Part shown: positions 26,889 to 39,626 of the stretch, piece by piece
How the letters are laid out: each line of letters opens with the position of its first letter
How positions within the stretch are numbered: position 1 is the first letter of the stretch
NCBI GenBank assembly: GCA_004026145.2
Contig: CP034996.1
Span: 9,638,289-9,702,288, forward strand
Reading direction: 5' to 3'
From: Takifugu bimaculatus
Lineage: Eukaryota; Chordata; Actinopteri; Tetraodontiformes; Tetraodontidae
DNA length: 64,000 bases
Made by a program: the position numbers and the translations under genes
The notes under the pieces: model-generated
Database searches by the model: none
Told to the model about the DNA's origin: nothing
The model's input: only the letters and a program-made list of their open reading frames with translations

Positions 26889-29175
26889 GAGGTCGCCAAC
26901 ACCCTTCATACACTCTCTTTTGAACCCACCACACATATATACACACACACACAAAGAGTTCACATTCCATTCCCTGCTGGAGGAGATGATGGAGGATGGA
27001 CTGGTGTTCTTCCTCTTTATTGATCTCATCCATCCGCCACCATCCTCTCCATCCGTCGTCCCCGTTTTGGCTCAAGTCTGAAAAGACGTCAAGCAGCTGA
27101 GGGAGTTTAGATGCTGGGGGTGCTCAAAATGAAGGAAGTCTGTTTGCCTTTGGGGGCAAAACAAACGATTTGTATTTTGGGAGGATTTTCTGCATTTTTT
27201 TCAAGTTTGGCTGAGGAAGGAAACACATGCGCACACGCGCACACATACACACACACAGTCTTATAGAGGCGACTGCAGTGACTGAGTTCACCAGCATCCT
27301 CTCCCGTCACTCCGGACTGCGGCGTCCATCTTGTCGCGTCATCACATTTGTCTGCATCTGTTAAACATCCCAACGTGTCAGATCCGTACCTGAAACTGGA
27401 GCTCCTGTTGCTTGTTGACATCTGGAAATATCTGGATGCAGAGAGGCTGTGATTCCCAGCCACAAAAATCAAAAGGTTTTCATGTTTAATCTTAAATGCT
27501 AAAAAGTTTTAGATGCTCCCAGCGATCGAATTAAAAAAAGAAAAAAAAAATCGAGCATTTAATTGAAGATATTTTAACGATCAATGTGACGATAATATTC
27601 TCTGCTTTGCTGTTCAAGGATAGGAGTCTGAAAACCATCAAATTTCAGAAACGAGCACAAACTCCCCTCTGTTATGGTTGTTTCTGGCCTGGGCTCTTCT
27701 GGTTCTTTTGGTCCTGCTGTGACCCGACCTCACCTGGTTTCCATTAAAGGGAAATGCTGCTGTTTTTTGAATCACCTGTGGGATTGTGACGTGTGACAAG
27801 TGTTGTGCCTTCAGACTCACCGCTGCCATGTTTTCAAGGCCAGTTATTTTGTTCCTGATTCGCAGAACTTTAACAAAAAAGAAACTGCAACAGTTTGTTA
27901 AAGATTCACCTGCCAGTCGATGTGCAGAGTGAAAAGTCACCGTCAGACATCCAATTTGAAATATTTCCACCCATGGAGTTTAGATCGACTCTGTGATGTC
28001 TTGCCTTTGTTTTTAAAAACATTAAACTTTGAAATGTTGTCTTTTAAATTTCAATTTTTTTTGGTGCCATATAAATTTTTAAAAAGTTAACAGATGAAGA
28101 CTGAAGCATCACAAACGCCTGCAAAGCTGACAAGAGAGATCGAGGATGTGAGAAAACTCAGCAGCAGCATTTCCCATCCAAGGAAGACGATTAGTTCCAC
28201 ATGTGGAATTATTCGACAGCTCTTTCACTCTAAATTATGCTTTTAAACTTTTGGTTGAATGTCTTTTTTCTTCCTCCTGAGGTGAGGGCAAATTTCTGAG
28301 GGTTTATCATTTGTCTTCTGTGATTGCTGGAAAAAATCTCAGAATTGTGTGGAAGGAAAATTCACAAGTGGCTCTAATCCTCTTCCGTACATTCCGATCC
28401 ACCGCGCTGCCTCCTCAAACATTGTTCTTTCTCAAAACTCGGACATGCCATGAAACATCTGCGGCCATCTGTCAAACGAGTCTCCGTTGGGTTTTTTTTT
28501 GTTTTGTTTTTGTTTTTCCCCTATTTATCAACCTGAAGGATGCACAGATCAACATTTCACACAAGCACTGCACTTTCATTGGACAAAACAAACCCTCAGA
28601 ACTGCACGTGTCAACTTTTCAGGTGAGATGAGAAGAACAACACTGATTTTTTTTTTTATGCTTGGTCATTTCTCAAAATGATGTGTTTAATTTATCTTAA
28701 TATAAAAAAAAAAAATACTGCCATAATTCCATCATTAGTCTTGAAAGTTGCGACCATCACCCAGAAGGGAAGAAGCATGTTTTATTTTTTCTTGGAGCAG
28801 TGCTGTGAATCGTACGAGCTGTGATTCTGTCCTTATTTTGTCGTGCATATGTGGGGTAACTTTTTGCTAAGTGTGAAAATATTTTGACAAAGTGCCACGC
28901 CCCGGCCTGTGCGATGCTTACTGTCTGTTTAAAAAATTTTAAAAATACAGGAATTGATTTCTGCTGCTGGGACAAACACCAGAAAAGTTAGAATTCAGAT
29001 TATTATGCTTCTGATTATTATTATGGTGACTTATTACTTCTACTGTGTCATCATTGACCATGGTTATTCTCATAATCATTTGAGTCTATTGTTTTGCCAT
29101 GTATTTTTTATTTTGAGATTTTTATTTTAGTTTTCTTTTTATTATTAAAGGCAAAATGAACTAACAGATTTCCTG
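26889..29175 (+). other. arrb2: probable arrb2 3' UTR
   Basis: About 2.3 kb of non-coding sequence follows the stop. Candidate polyadenylation signals are ATTAAA near 28021 and ATTAAA at 29154-29159. Extent is inferred from these signals only. Confidence 0.4.
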
Positions 29176-30583
29176 CTGTCTGTATTTGGACTCATTTATT
29201 ATTTTTTCTTTTTCTGCATGTGGGTGCTCATGGGTGCCTTATATCTGTGCTGGGACTTGAGCTGGGGGCCCGACACACATTTATTCATCATCTAAAATTG
29301 CATTTGAGAAAACAGTCAAGTTCCTCATTGGGCTGCACAGTTAATACGACATCCATTCTGGGCCACCACAGGGTTGATGCATGATGCCTTTAAGTATGTA
29401 TAAATGTATGAAATTAATTTCTTCTTTTGTTTACATTATTTGCAAATTGTAACATTTGATTATCTTAACCGTAATGAATCAGATTTCAAGGCAACCCAAA
29501 GCTGTTGCAGCCTGATTCGTAATTTATAGAAAATGTTGCCAAAAACGAGCCAGACTCCTGGTTAACCTGCAGCTAGCAATTTTCTGATAGGCTCTGGTTG
29601 TCACGTGATTCACTACAGCGTCCTGATTAGCTGACCTGAGTCATTGATCAGATACGTGCTTGTTTACGCTTGCACAGGTGCGACGCAGGTGTCTTCGTTC
29701 TTGAAGACCAAGCTCTTTGGTGACACAAGCGTCTGCTAAATTACTAAAACGTAAAATAAATATTTTTCAAAGCCATTTAAAGAAAATATCTTGTATTTGT
29801 TTATCAAGATATTATGTAAAAGCTATATGATTTATTCGTTCAAAGTTGACTTAATTTATTAATGGCAAAAATATATCTGATCGTTAAGGGTGCAGCGCCC
29901 TGATCTAAGGTTTTGAATAAGCTAACTATTAATGCCTTTCTTGCAGCTTCTAAATACAAACCGGAAGTTGTTGCAGGCACTTCCTGTTATATATAACTAG
30001 CTATATTTGCATTGGAACCAATATTCTTAACATTATACACAAATAGGACATATACTTTTACACAAGTAATATTTATACATGAAGTACTTGTCAAAAAAAA
30101 TGGTTTATAAGTTTCCAATTGTTTAGTAGTATTTTAAATAAAAAATATTAGCGGTTAAGATCAGAAATTGAGGGGAAAAGCATACTGAGCTGTTATATTT
30201 TATTTACCTCATTAAAAATACAACCTGAATGTTTACCTCAGCTCTTATCTTCTGAGTATTTAAGTACAATGGGTAACAGAAGTAGAAAGTATCAAAGTCC
30301 TCACCAGTAAAATTACTCAAAAACTAAGTACACAGTTTAGTCTGCAGTGATTCCGGTGGATTCTGTTATTTACTCCAATACATTTACAGGTCTTATCAAC
30401 CAATACGCATTGTCCTGCAGTATTTTATCCTGATTAACAACAAAATGAATTTTTTGTAAAAGTAAAGTCTTACAAACCTCATGATGTCACTATGCACAAA
30501 AAGCTAACCATGATAAGGTACAGTTGCTAATACGTGCAGCATTAGCAGAAAGTTCCTCTAAAATCCTCTAAAAGTTCCTCAAA
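29176..30583. other. intergenic, between convergent arrb2 and taf9
   Basis: AT-rich DNA. No gene, RNA or recognisable mobile element was seen. Confidence 0.5.
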
Positions 30584-30629
30584 AATCTTTCAAATCAAAT
30601 CAATAAAGATTGATTTGATTTGAAAGATT
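30584..30629. terminator. perfect 21-bp inverted repeat (hairpin) at taf9 3' end
   Basis: The left arm (30584-30604) and right arm (30609-30629) are exact reverse complements around a 4-base AAAG loop. It lies between the 3' ends of convergent arrb2 and taf9, just past a minus-strand AATAAA (30650-30655) that fits taf9. The hairpin is seen directly; a role in transcript end formation is inference, and the 'terminator' type is the closest label rather than a demonstrated function. Confidence 0.35.
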
Positions 30630-30775
30630 GAAAGCAGAGATGGAGTCAGTTTATTGCTGGAAGGCCACAGCAGCTTCTCTGCTGCAGCAGCACTCGTATT
30701 CCAGTGAGCTGGTTGTACTGGTGGCCTCCCATTCTGAAGCAGGTTATGACCAGAAGCACCTCTTGTATTTCCCCA

Positions 30776-33049
30776 TCATAAAGCATCGTAGTCATCGTCC
30801 TCCTCGTGCTTCCTCTTGAGCGACTCGCTGGAGGAGTTCTGTGACACCATGTTGGTAGTGATCAAGATGTTTTTGGAGCCGATCAGAGATGGGTTGATGA
30901 GAACGTTGGAGACGGTGGGTGTGGACGGTGTGGCTGTTGGGGTAAAAAGAATGGCAACAGTTAAACGTGTTGTGCTGATGTAACAACAAAAATGATTCTA
31001 TTCATTTTTACATGTGTTTTGCAGAAGCTTCAGTTGTATCATTTACAAATATTATTTTAATAGTAATTATTTTCAACCCGAAGCTGTATAACAGTCATAA
31101 GACTTTTCGCATCTTGCTACCATGTAGCACATTAACGACCCTTTAGTGACATCTAGTGGAATGAAGCGATAACAAATAAATCGACTAGAATATTTAATCG
31201 ACCAAATAAAATTACTTTTGTCTCTAAAATCACGAAACGCAAGATCGGATTAAGCATTCTTTTTTTCATTGGCTGAAATTTCTTATAATTTCAAAAAGAT
31301 TGCATTGTGACTGGTACAATAAACATGTTTAAAATCTGGTGTAAATGCCAAGTACACTCACTGGTTTTGGTGGTGGTGGTCTGAGAGGGCGGGGGGATCT
31401 GCACGGTAAACCTCTGACCTGTCAGGGACACCGGGGTTCCAACTTTTGTACCAACAGTCTGAACAGACGGCGTTCCTGTGGATTATATCGACAAAAATCA
31501 GAAGAAAATGACTCTTTTTGGTTGATATCAAACCAAAATGGAACATAAAAACTTTCCAGTAAGAAATTTTAATGATGCAGAACACAGAAGAAATATTTAT
31601 CTTCAGATAATCCGTCAATCGATTAATTCACCTCGCTCTATATTATAAGCACAATTTTATTTGGAGCCTTACCAAGGGTCGGCGTGCTCGGCCTACTGGA
31701 AACGGCACCAACACTGAGGCGAGGAACAGATATCTTGCTGGAGGATGATGAAACCTGCAAGAGATCATGAAAGGAAGCCATCGCGAGAACCACCAGAAAG
31801 AGCAAGAACTTACAAATTAAGAGTTGACATTGTTACCTTCTTCTGTGTGGACTTGAGTCTGTAGTTGGGCGCCGTCAGACAGTAACGATCTGGAGGAAGT
31901 CGGGGTCCAGTGTACGGTTTGATGAGGGGCAGGGGAGTCTGGTTTTTCTGCCTCGCTACCTCCAATAGGAACTGCACACAGAGGACACACACACTCAGAA
32001 AATGAGTCCTTAATTTAGAAAATTTAAGTTTTACAATGTGATATTTCTATCGCAGGACTCTATACAGCAAGTATTCCTGTGCACTCACATCACGCTGGTG
32101 GCGGCGATGTGAATGACTGGTCCATGCGACACTGAATAGCCAGTTTGATGTCATCAGCATCCACCGTGGACTTCTTGGCATGTGTTGCATAGATCTTTGC
32201 GTCTTCGATGATGGTCGTCACATATCCTGTGAATAAAAACCGAACAACCTGATATTAGCTGAGGTGGGGGAAAATCTGCCAGTTCAACAACAGGAAATGT
32301 AAGCAGGTCACTGACTGTAGGTGAACTCAAGCATCTGGTTGATGACTCTGGGTTCGTACTCTGTGATGCCCATGTCCTTCAGGATCTGGATCATCACCTG
32401 TAGAAGCAACAAAGTTGTTTGCATCAATAATGGGAAAAACCACAACATTTCACTCACGTTTCAAGGTTTATCAAAAACTCGATGGTCAACCTTTTGCAGT
32501 CATTAAGTCTTAATATCCAAACAAATTCAAATTTTGAGGTGCTTTTAGACGGGGAAAAATATATAATTATTATAATTAGTTAATAATTATAAATCACGGT
32601 GTGCCGTCATGGACTCTGGTCGTTATTCTAATTCATGCTGCATGTTAACAGCAGGAAAACCAGCTGACAATCTTTGAATATTGCACATCAACCTGTCATC
32701 TTCAATGCTAACACATACCCGAAGCTACCTGATTACGGTGCGCTTTTACAACACAGCTTACTTTTAAAGCCATTTGGAAAAAATAAACTCCGGCTTTTGT
32801 CAGCCCCGAGTATAAATTGGATCAAATTAAAAACACGCTTCGGTACAGCTAACAGGCTAGCTGGTGGCTACTGTCGTCAACGGCACTTCAGGAGCTAACA
32901 ACCTATTTAGAAAACTATCCAAAAAAATATTTAAAAAAAATCACCGTGTTCAAAATAAGGCGTATGCAGGACTTCAATCGTATTGCAACAAAAGCTAATA
33001 ACCTAAAAATTACCTGAGCATCTTTCGGAATAGTTTTGGGAGCAGACAT
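30776..33049 (-). CDS. taf9: TAF9 (TFIID/SAGA histone-fold subunit), frame broken by one base
   Basis: TAF9 pairs with TAF6 through histone folds in TFIID and SAGA (family knowledge). Coding exons on the minus strand: 33014-33049, 32316-32397, 32089-32226, 31837-31971, 31673-31754, 31362-31475 and 30776-30933. The histone fold covers exons 1-3 (ILKDMGITEYEPRVINQMLE, RYVTTIIEDAKIYATHAKKS). Exon 4 holds the conserved RPLL-like run NQTPLPLIKPYTGPRLPPDR. The last exon encodes VLINPSLIGSKNILITTNM and an acidic tail. Phases agree everywhere except exon 3, which is one base too long. An extra C near 32095 turns the expected ...PPPRD into ...PPPA-stop. Without that base the protein would be 247 residues (human 264). 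Either an assembly error or a real truncating frameshift. Confidence 0.88.
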
Positions 33050-33420
33050 TTTATTTGCAGCGTAGCGCCTTAAAAAAAATCTTCTTCTGCTATATCATTT
33101 ATGGCATTTTAAGCGGGAGTTTATGACAGCGACTCCACTTGGTAGTAGGTGGAACTGCAGCGCACCGTGATATCCAGTGTTGAGGCGGTGGCTAACCAGT
33201 GAAGTGAGCTGTAATGGTGTGTAATCCGATGTGCTTTCTTCATGAAATCCATATGTACAACATCATCTCTTGCTTTTATTACTGAATGAGCCACTCTTTA
33301 CCCTTTCAATTGTCCCTCGGTGGCTCTAAATACGTGTTTTTTCTGATTTCAATTTCTGCAAGAATGAAAGATAATGCCTTAATGTTGTTTGAAGACATTG
33401 CAGAAGAGAACTGTGTTTGC
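32516..33420. repeat. parent segment of the tandem array: taf9 intron 1, exon 1 and upstream DNA
   Basis: This stretch (taf9 intron 1 from about 32516, exon 1, and about 370 bp upstream) is repeated from about 33420 onward. The intron sequence from TTCAAATTTTGAGG to GGAGCTA(A/G)CAACCTATTT recurs near 33428, 37942, 42462 and 45385. It identifies taf9's own 5' end as the source of the copied module. Confidence 0.8.
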
Positions 33421-33942
33421 AAACAGATTCAAATTTTGAGGTACTTTTAGATGCTGGAAAAATATAGAATTATTATAATGATTTAATAATAAATCACGGT
33501 GTGCCGTCATGGACTCTGGTCGTTATTCTAATTCATGCTGCATGTTAACAGCAGGAAAACCAGCTGACAATCTTTGAATATTGCACATCAACCTGTCATC
33601 TTCAATGCTACCACACATCCGAAGCTTCCTGTTCACAGTGCGCTTTTACAACACAGCTTACTTGTAAAAAATATTTTGTAAAAAATAAACTCCGGCATTT
33701 GTCAGCACCAAGTGTAAATCAGATCATATTAAAAAGACGCTTCGGTACAGCTAACAGGCTAGCTGGTGGCTACTGTTGTCAATTGCACTTCAGGAGCTAG
33801 CAACCTATTTAGAGAACTATCCAAATAATTATTTTAAAAAATGCCGTGTGCAAATGAGGCATTTGCAGTACTTCAATTGTATTGCAACAAAAGCTAATAA
33901 AGACCTTAAAAAAATACCTGAGCATCTTTAGGAATAATTTTT

Positions 33943-35114
33943 TGGTCTACCTCACACAAAGACCACAGTTTATGAGAGTGAAGGGCTCCGAGTCACATCG
34001 GTTTATCTGCAGATCGGTTGCCCCACAGGGAACAGTTCTGGCTCTTTTCCTGTTCACCCTCTACAACGCGGACTTTTCATACAGTTCATCATCATGCCAC
34101 CTCCAGAAGTTCTCTGACGACTCTGCTGCTGTTGGCCTCATCACTGATGGGGACGATACAGAGTACAGAGGACTTATTCAGGACTTTGTGGACTGGAGCC
34201 TGCGGAACAACCTCCGGATCAATGCCAATAAAACCAAGGAGCTAGTGGTGGATCTCCTCAGGCGTAACAACCTCCCGCCTGCACCGGTGAACATCCTGGG
34301 AACGGACGATGACGTTGTGAAGTCCTATGATTACCTGGGTGTTCACTTAAACAATAACCTGGACTGGACACACAACATAGAAACCCTTGTCAAGAAGGGC
34401 AATAGCAGACTGTTCCTGCTCAGGAGACTGAGGTCTTTTGGAGTGCAGGGACCACTCCTGAGGTCTTTCTATGACTCTGTGGTGGGATCAGCCATCTTTT
34501 ATGGGATAGCCTGCTGGTCCAGAAGCATCACGGACAGGAACAGTTGGAGGATGGACAGACTGCTAAGGAGGGCCAGCTCTGTCCTGGGATGTCCCCTGGA
34601 CTCAGTGGAGGTGGTGGGAAACGGGAGGTTGATGGCTAAGCTGTCATCCATGTTGAACAACACATCCCACCCCCTACAGGACACCCTGACAGCACTGGGC
34701 AGCTCCTTCAGTGAGTGGCTGCTCCACCCTCGCTGTGTGAAGGAGAGGTATCGCAGATCTTTCCTGCCGCCTGCTGTCAGACTGCACAACAAACATAATG
34801 GCCGCTAGTCTGCAGACTAGTGGACATTAATAAATGTCTAAATTTACCACTGGACTCACACAATAACTTTACAATTCTCTAATAGCATTTCAACCATTCT
34901 GCACACACTGAATAGTATGTATTCTGACATGTATATTGTATACACTCTCTGTACTATGTACAGGGATACAAAAGGCTGATTATCCATTTATCTTGGATTA
35001 TTATATATAGAATTTTTTATATATTTTCTATTCTTATTTCAGTTTTTTTTCTGTGTGTTTTTGCTGCTATTGCGCTGTAAATTTCCCCGCGTGGGACAAA
35101 TAAAGGAATCTGAG
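33943..35114 (+). mobile_element. 5'-truncated LINE (reverse transcriptase C-terminal part), copy 1
   Basis: The reading frame to the stop at 34808 encodes the RT palm end and C-terminal region of a non-LTR element. It has CHLQKFSDDSAAVG (FADD-box variant), NANKTKELVVD, YLGVHLNNNLDWTH and the fish-LINE tail SRLFLLRRLRSFGVQG. The 3' end reads GTGGGACAAATAAAGGAATC, a typical L2/CR1-like terminus. Flanking TAATTTTT at 33935-33942 and 35115-35122 is a target-site duplication. No poly-A. The 5' end, with the rest of RT and any endonuclease, is missing. Clade (L2/Rex type) is my best guess. Only this copy keeps the frame open across SYDYLG. Confidence 0.8.
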
Positions 35115-35530
35115 TAATTTTTAGAGCAGAAATTTTATTTGCAGAGTAGCGCCTTCCGAAAATTGTCTTCTACTGTATAATTTCCCGCACCGTAAGCGGG
35201 AGTATGTCACAGCGATCCCAATTGGTGTGAGACGGAAATGGAGCACACCGTGATGTCCAGTGTTGAGGCGGTGGCCAACCAGGGAAGTGGGTCGTAACGA
35301 TGTGTTATCCGATGTGCTTTCTTCATAAAATCCATATGTACAATATAATTTCTTGCTTTTATTACTGAATGAGCCACTCTTTACTCTTTTAACTGTCCCT
35401 CGGTGGCTGTAAATACGTTTTTTTTTCTGATTTCAATTTCTGCAAGAATGAAAGACAATGCGTTAATGTTGTTTGAAGACATTGCAGAAGAGAACTGTGT
35501 TTGTTTGCAATAAAAAGGAAAATTTAAAAT

Positions 35531-36831
35531 TTAAAATGGATAGAACTGAAACATTCCATTTTTATGAATGCACCAACCTTTTATTTTGCATATTAGCCTG
35601 ACGTCTGCGTTACTGCATTGGTGGAAAGCCAAAGTAAACATTGTTGTGATTCGGTAAAACACCTGCAGCTGGGTGGAATTCCTGGGTGTGAATCCCGGTT
35701 TCCCACTTTGGATATGGTGGAAGGGAAAGTTGAGTTTAGACTTACAAGTGCATCCAAGAACATAACTAAGGAGTGAAAGTGAGGTTTACCTGTGCTTGCT
35801 CCTTTAGGGTGGACAGTAACGAGAGCATCTCATTCAGATCATTGAATGGATCTTCAATGACTTTCTGGTGGCCGGTTTCTATGGGCTGGACCAGGGTTTG
35901 GAGGTTGTAGGTGTTGGGTGCTGTCCTCGGGTATAGCGATGGATTTGCTCCAGTTAGAAAGTACTCCATGTTGTTGGGGAAGGGTTGAGCTGGCAAGTAT
36001 GGAAAGATTCCTGCAGAAAATACACAAATAATTGCACTTTTAGAGTTTCTGTGCTCTACATGAAATAAGTAGTCAGGAGCTCCAGTGGGACATGGGGTTA
36101 CTGGGGCACCACTGGAACTTTCCGATTGGAGCTCAGCTGGGCAGCGAAAGGATTGGACAGTGGGCCGTGGCAGGAGAGGTTCCAGGACGTGTCTGGAGCA
36201 CTGCCCTCAAATGTTCCGAGTGTCGGGCTGGAGAGCTTTACTCACGGGGTCGCCTCTTCCTTTGTGAATGCATGTGCCTGTGTTCTTTGCATGTTCATGT
36301 GTACACAGAGTGTAAAAACAGTCATCTCCCCTCCCTGGAAACCAAAAAAGGTTCTTCTACACTACAGAGAAATGAAAGGATCTTACCTCCATGCGGCTGT
36401 TGTACAACGTACTGCATTCTGGTCACGTTGTAGGGGTTAGAGTAGGGAGCAGGTCGGGACCTGGTGCGCTGGCGAGCTTTTCTCTTCACCTCTGGAAGAA
36501 GTTCAGGGTGGTCCTTTTTGAAATAAGGCTGGAAGAAGTGGTGAACGCAGTTGGAAGTGACGCGCACAGGTTTGACTTTTTTGAAGCCATAGTGGTGAAG
36601 CTGGCGGATAAAACTTAAGAATTTGATGCCTTTAAATTTGCTCAACCCCCTCAAAGTTTCAGAGGTGGGAGACAACACCTGGGTCTCTAATAGAGCTTTA
36701 TCAATGAGGATTCCATTACCAACATTGTTCCAAATGATGGCAGTGATTTCTGGAGTATTTACCAGAAACCATAGTTTAGCAGGAAAGGTGTAGGGGTTGC
36801 TTAAATGTGTGGAGAGTCCACCAGGTTCCAT
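35531..36831 (-). CDS. HSF5-like heat shock factor, copy 1
   Basis: Member of the heat-shock-factor family. HSF5 proteins act in male germ cells (family knowledge); the role here is inference. Exon 1 is 36387-36831 and exon 2 is 35790-36010, giving 222 residues. A candidate last exon at 35531-35662 (acceptor CTGCAG, phase 0, stop TAA) would bring it to 265. The HSF DNA-binding domain covers residues 15-120: FPAKLWFLVNTPEITAIIW, then the recognition helix FLSFIRQLHHYGFKKV, where canonical HSFs have RQLNMYGF. HHFFQPYFKKDHPELLPEV matches HSF5 rather than HSF1/2/4. No heptad-repeat trimerisation region was seen, as in HSF5/HSFY types. ATG context AGCAACATGG. Exon 3 is the weakest part. Confidence 0.72.
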
Positions 36832-38454
36832 GTTGCTGCTGCAGAGGGAGCTTTCCTATCAAATCACCTGAAGAAGAACCAAAGATTCTGACAAACTTAG
36901 AGCTGGACGTTTACAGAGACACCTCACTTCTCTTCAAAATGTAAGCAGTTGGTGATTAAATGTATCATCAGCCTACACTTGTAAAATGATCATAGACAGG
37001 CCACTTTGACAAAGTTCAAAGGAAATTTCTCTTTGAAATATTTTGGGATGTAACAGGTGTATATGCGCTACATCGCTACAGTAGAAACAACTGATGATTG
37101 AATGAGGATGATGAGATGATGGATCGGGCCCCAGACAGGTCCTCCTCACCTGTGATGCTGACTGAATCCCAGTTCTGCAGAGGGACCGTCCTGCATGCAA
37201 AGCCTCAGCACCCTCCCAGCCTTTTCTATGGCAATCTCCCACTAGGCCTGCTCCCATGGTGCCATCAGCTACAGCATGACAATGTTCCTTATTCCTTCAC
37301 AATAAAAGAGAATACATTCTTTCATAGAAATATGAATATATGTCTTTATCTATCTTCTTTGGAATAACCTGAAAACAAAGTCTTGATTCAAACGCATCCT
37401 TGCTACTCCGCATAAAAAAATAAATTTAAAAAAAAAGAGAATGGGAATATAACCCTGTCTGATAAAACAAATGATCAAATATGACAACCCCAAAGTAACA
37501 CATTACAGCCCGTAATCTGTCTTCTTTTAATTCCACTTGCAGAGGATCTTTGTGTGGAAAGAGTTCAGAATTGTGACATTTGGGGAGTAAAAATAAACTC
37601 GGGACAATTCTAGTACAAATGAAATGATCAATAAAATCTTCTTTATTGTATCATTTCCCGCATCTTTGGTGTGCGCACCGTGATGTCCAGTGTTGAGGCG
37701 GTGGCCAACCAGGGAAGTAGGCCATAATGATGTGTAATCCGATGTGCTTTCTTCATAAAATCCATATGTACAACATCATCTCTTGCTTTTATTACTGAAT
37801 GAGCCACTCTTTACCCTTTCAATTGTCCCTCGGTGGCTCTAAATACGTGTTTTTTCTGATTTCAATTTCTGCAAGAATGAAAGACAATGCCTTAATGTTG
37901 TTTGAAGACATTGCAGAAGAGAACTGTGTTTGCAAACAGATTCAAATTTTGAGGTGCTTTTAGATGCGGAAAAATATAGAATTATTATAATGATTTAATA
38001 ATAAATCACGGTGTGCCGTCATGGACTCTGGTCGTTATTCTAATTCATGCTGCATGTTAACAGCAGGAAAACCAGCTGACAATCTTTGAATATTGCACAT
38101 CAACCTGTCATCTTCAATGCTACCACACATCTGAAGCTTCCTGTTCACAGTGCGCTTTTACAACACAGCTTACTTGTAAAAAATATTTTGTAAAAAATAA
38201 ACTCCGGCATTTGTCAGCACCAAGTGTAAATCAGATCATATTAAAAACACGCTTCATACAGCTAACAGGCTAGCTGGTGGCTACTGTTGTCAATTGCACT
38301 TCAGGAGCTAGCAACCTATTTAGAGAACTATCCAAATAATTATTTTTAAAAAATGCCGTGTGCAAATGAGGCATTTGCAGTACTTCAATTGTATTGCAAC
38401 AAAAGCTAATAAAGACCTTAAAAAAATACCTGAGCATCTTTAGGAATAATTTTT

Positions 38455-39626
38455 TGGTCTACCTCACACAAAGACCACAGTTTATGAGAGTGAAGGGCTC
38501 CGAGTCACATCGGTTTATCTGCAGATCGGTTGCCCCACAGGGAACAGTTCTGGCTCTTTTCCTGTTCACCCTCTACAACGCGGACTTTTCATACAGTTCA
38601 TCATCATGCCACCTCCAGAAGTTCTCTGACGACTCTGCTGCTGTTGGCCTCATCACTGATGGGGACGATACAGAGTACAGAGGACTTATTCAGGACTTTG
38701 TGGACTGGAGCCTGCGGAACAACCTCTGGATCAATGCCAATAAAACCAAGGAGCTAGTGGTGGATCTCCGCAGGCATAACAACCTCCCGCCTGCACCGGT
38801 GAACATCCTGGGAACGGACGATGACTTTGTGAAGTCCTAGGATTACCTGGGTGTTCACTTAAACAATAACCTGGACTGGACACACAACATAGAAACCCTT
38901 GTCAAGAAGGGCAATAGCAGACTGTTCCTGCTCAGGAGACTGAGGTCTTTTGGAGTGCAGGGACCACTCCTGAGGACTTTCTATGACTCTGTGGTGGGAT
39001 CAGCCATCTTTTATGGGATAGCCTGCTGGTCCAGCAGCATCCCAGACAGGGACAGTTGGAGGATGGACAGACTGGTAAGGAGGGCCAGCTCTGTCCTGGG
39101 ATGTCCCCTGGACTCAGTGGAGGTGGTGGGAAACGGGAGGTTGATGGCTAAGCTGTCATCCATGTTGAACAACACATCCCACCCCCTACAGGACACCCTG
39201 ACAGCACTGGGCAGCTCCTTCAGTGAGTGGCTGCTCCACCCTCGCTGTGTGAAGGAGAGGTATCGCACATCTTTCCTGCCGCCTGCTGTCAGACTGCACA
39301 ACAAACATAATGGCCGCTAGTCTGCAGACTAGTGGACATAATAAATGTCTAAATTTATCCACTGGACTCACACAATAACTTTACAATTCTCTAATAGCAT
39401 TTCAACCATTCTGCACACACTGAATAGTATGTATTCTGACATGTATATTGTATACACTCTCTGTACTATGTACAGGGATACAAAAGGCTGATTATCCATT
39501 TATCTTGGATTATTATAGATAGAATTTTTTATATATTTTCTATTCTTATTTCAGTTTTTTTTCTGTGTGTTTTTGCTGCTATTGCACTGTAAATTTCCCC
39601 GCGTGGGACAAATAAAGGAATCTGAG
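38455..39626 (+). mobile_element. 5'-truncated LINE, copy 2
   Basis: Same insertion point and target-site duplication as copy 1, so it arose by duplication, not a new insertion. A TAT-to-TAG change at 38838-38840 stops the frame after ...DDFVKS. The frame reopens to the same end (39320). Confidence 0.8.

Larger units (their letters stand above)
33165..37677. repeat. tandem unit 1 (4513 bp), with HSF5-like gene
   Basis: A direct-repeat unit, counted from a conserved CCGTGATRTCCAGTGTTGAG anchor. In order: taf9 upstream DNA, taf9 intron 1 copy (about 33425-33917), taf9 exon 1 copy split by a LINE (33918-33942 and 35123-35133), more taf9 upstream DNA, then the HSF5-like gene on the minus strand. 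In the copied taf9 exon the start codon is lost (CAT to AAT on the plus strand). Confidence 0.85.

Noticed and set aside
34499..34792. 97-codon minus-strand frame repeated four times in the array
   Set aside because: It is the antisense shadow of the LINE reverse-transcriptase frame.
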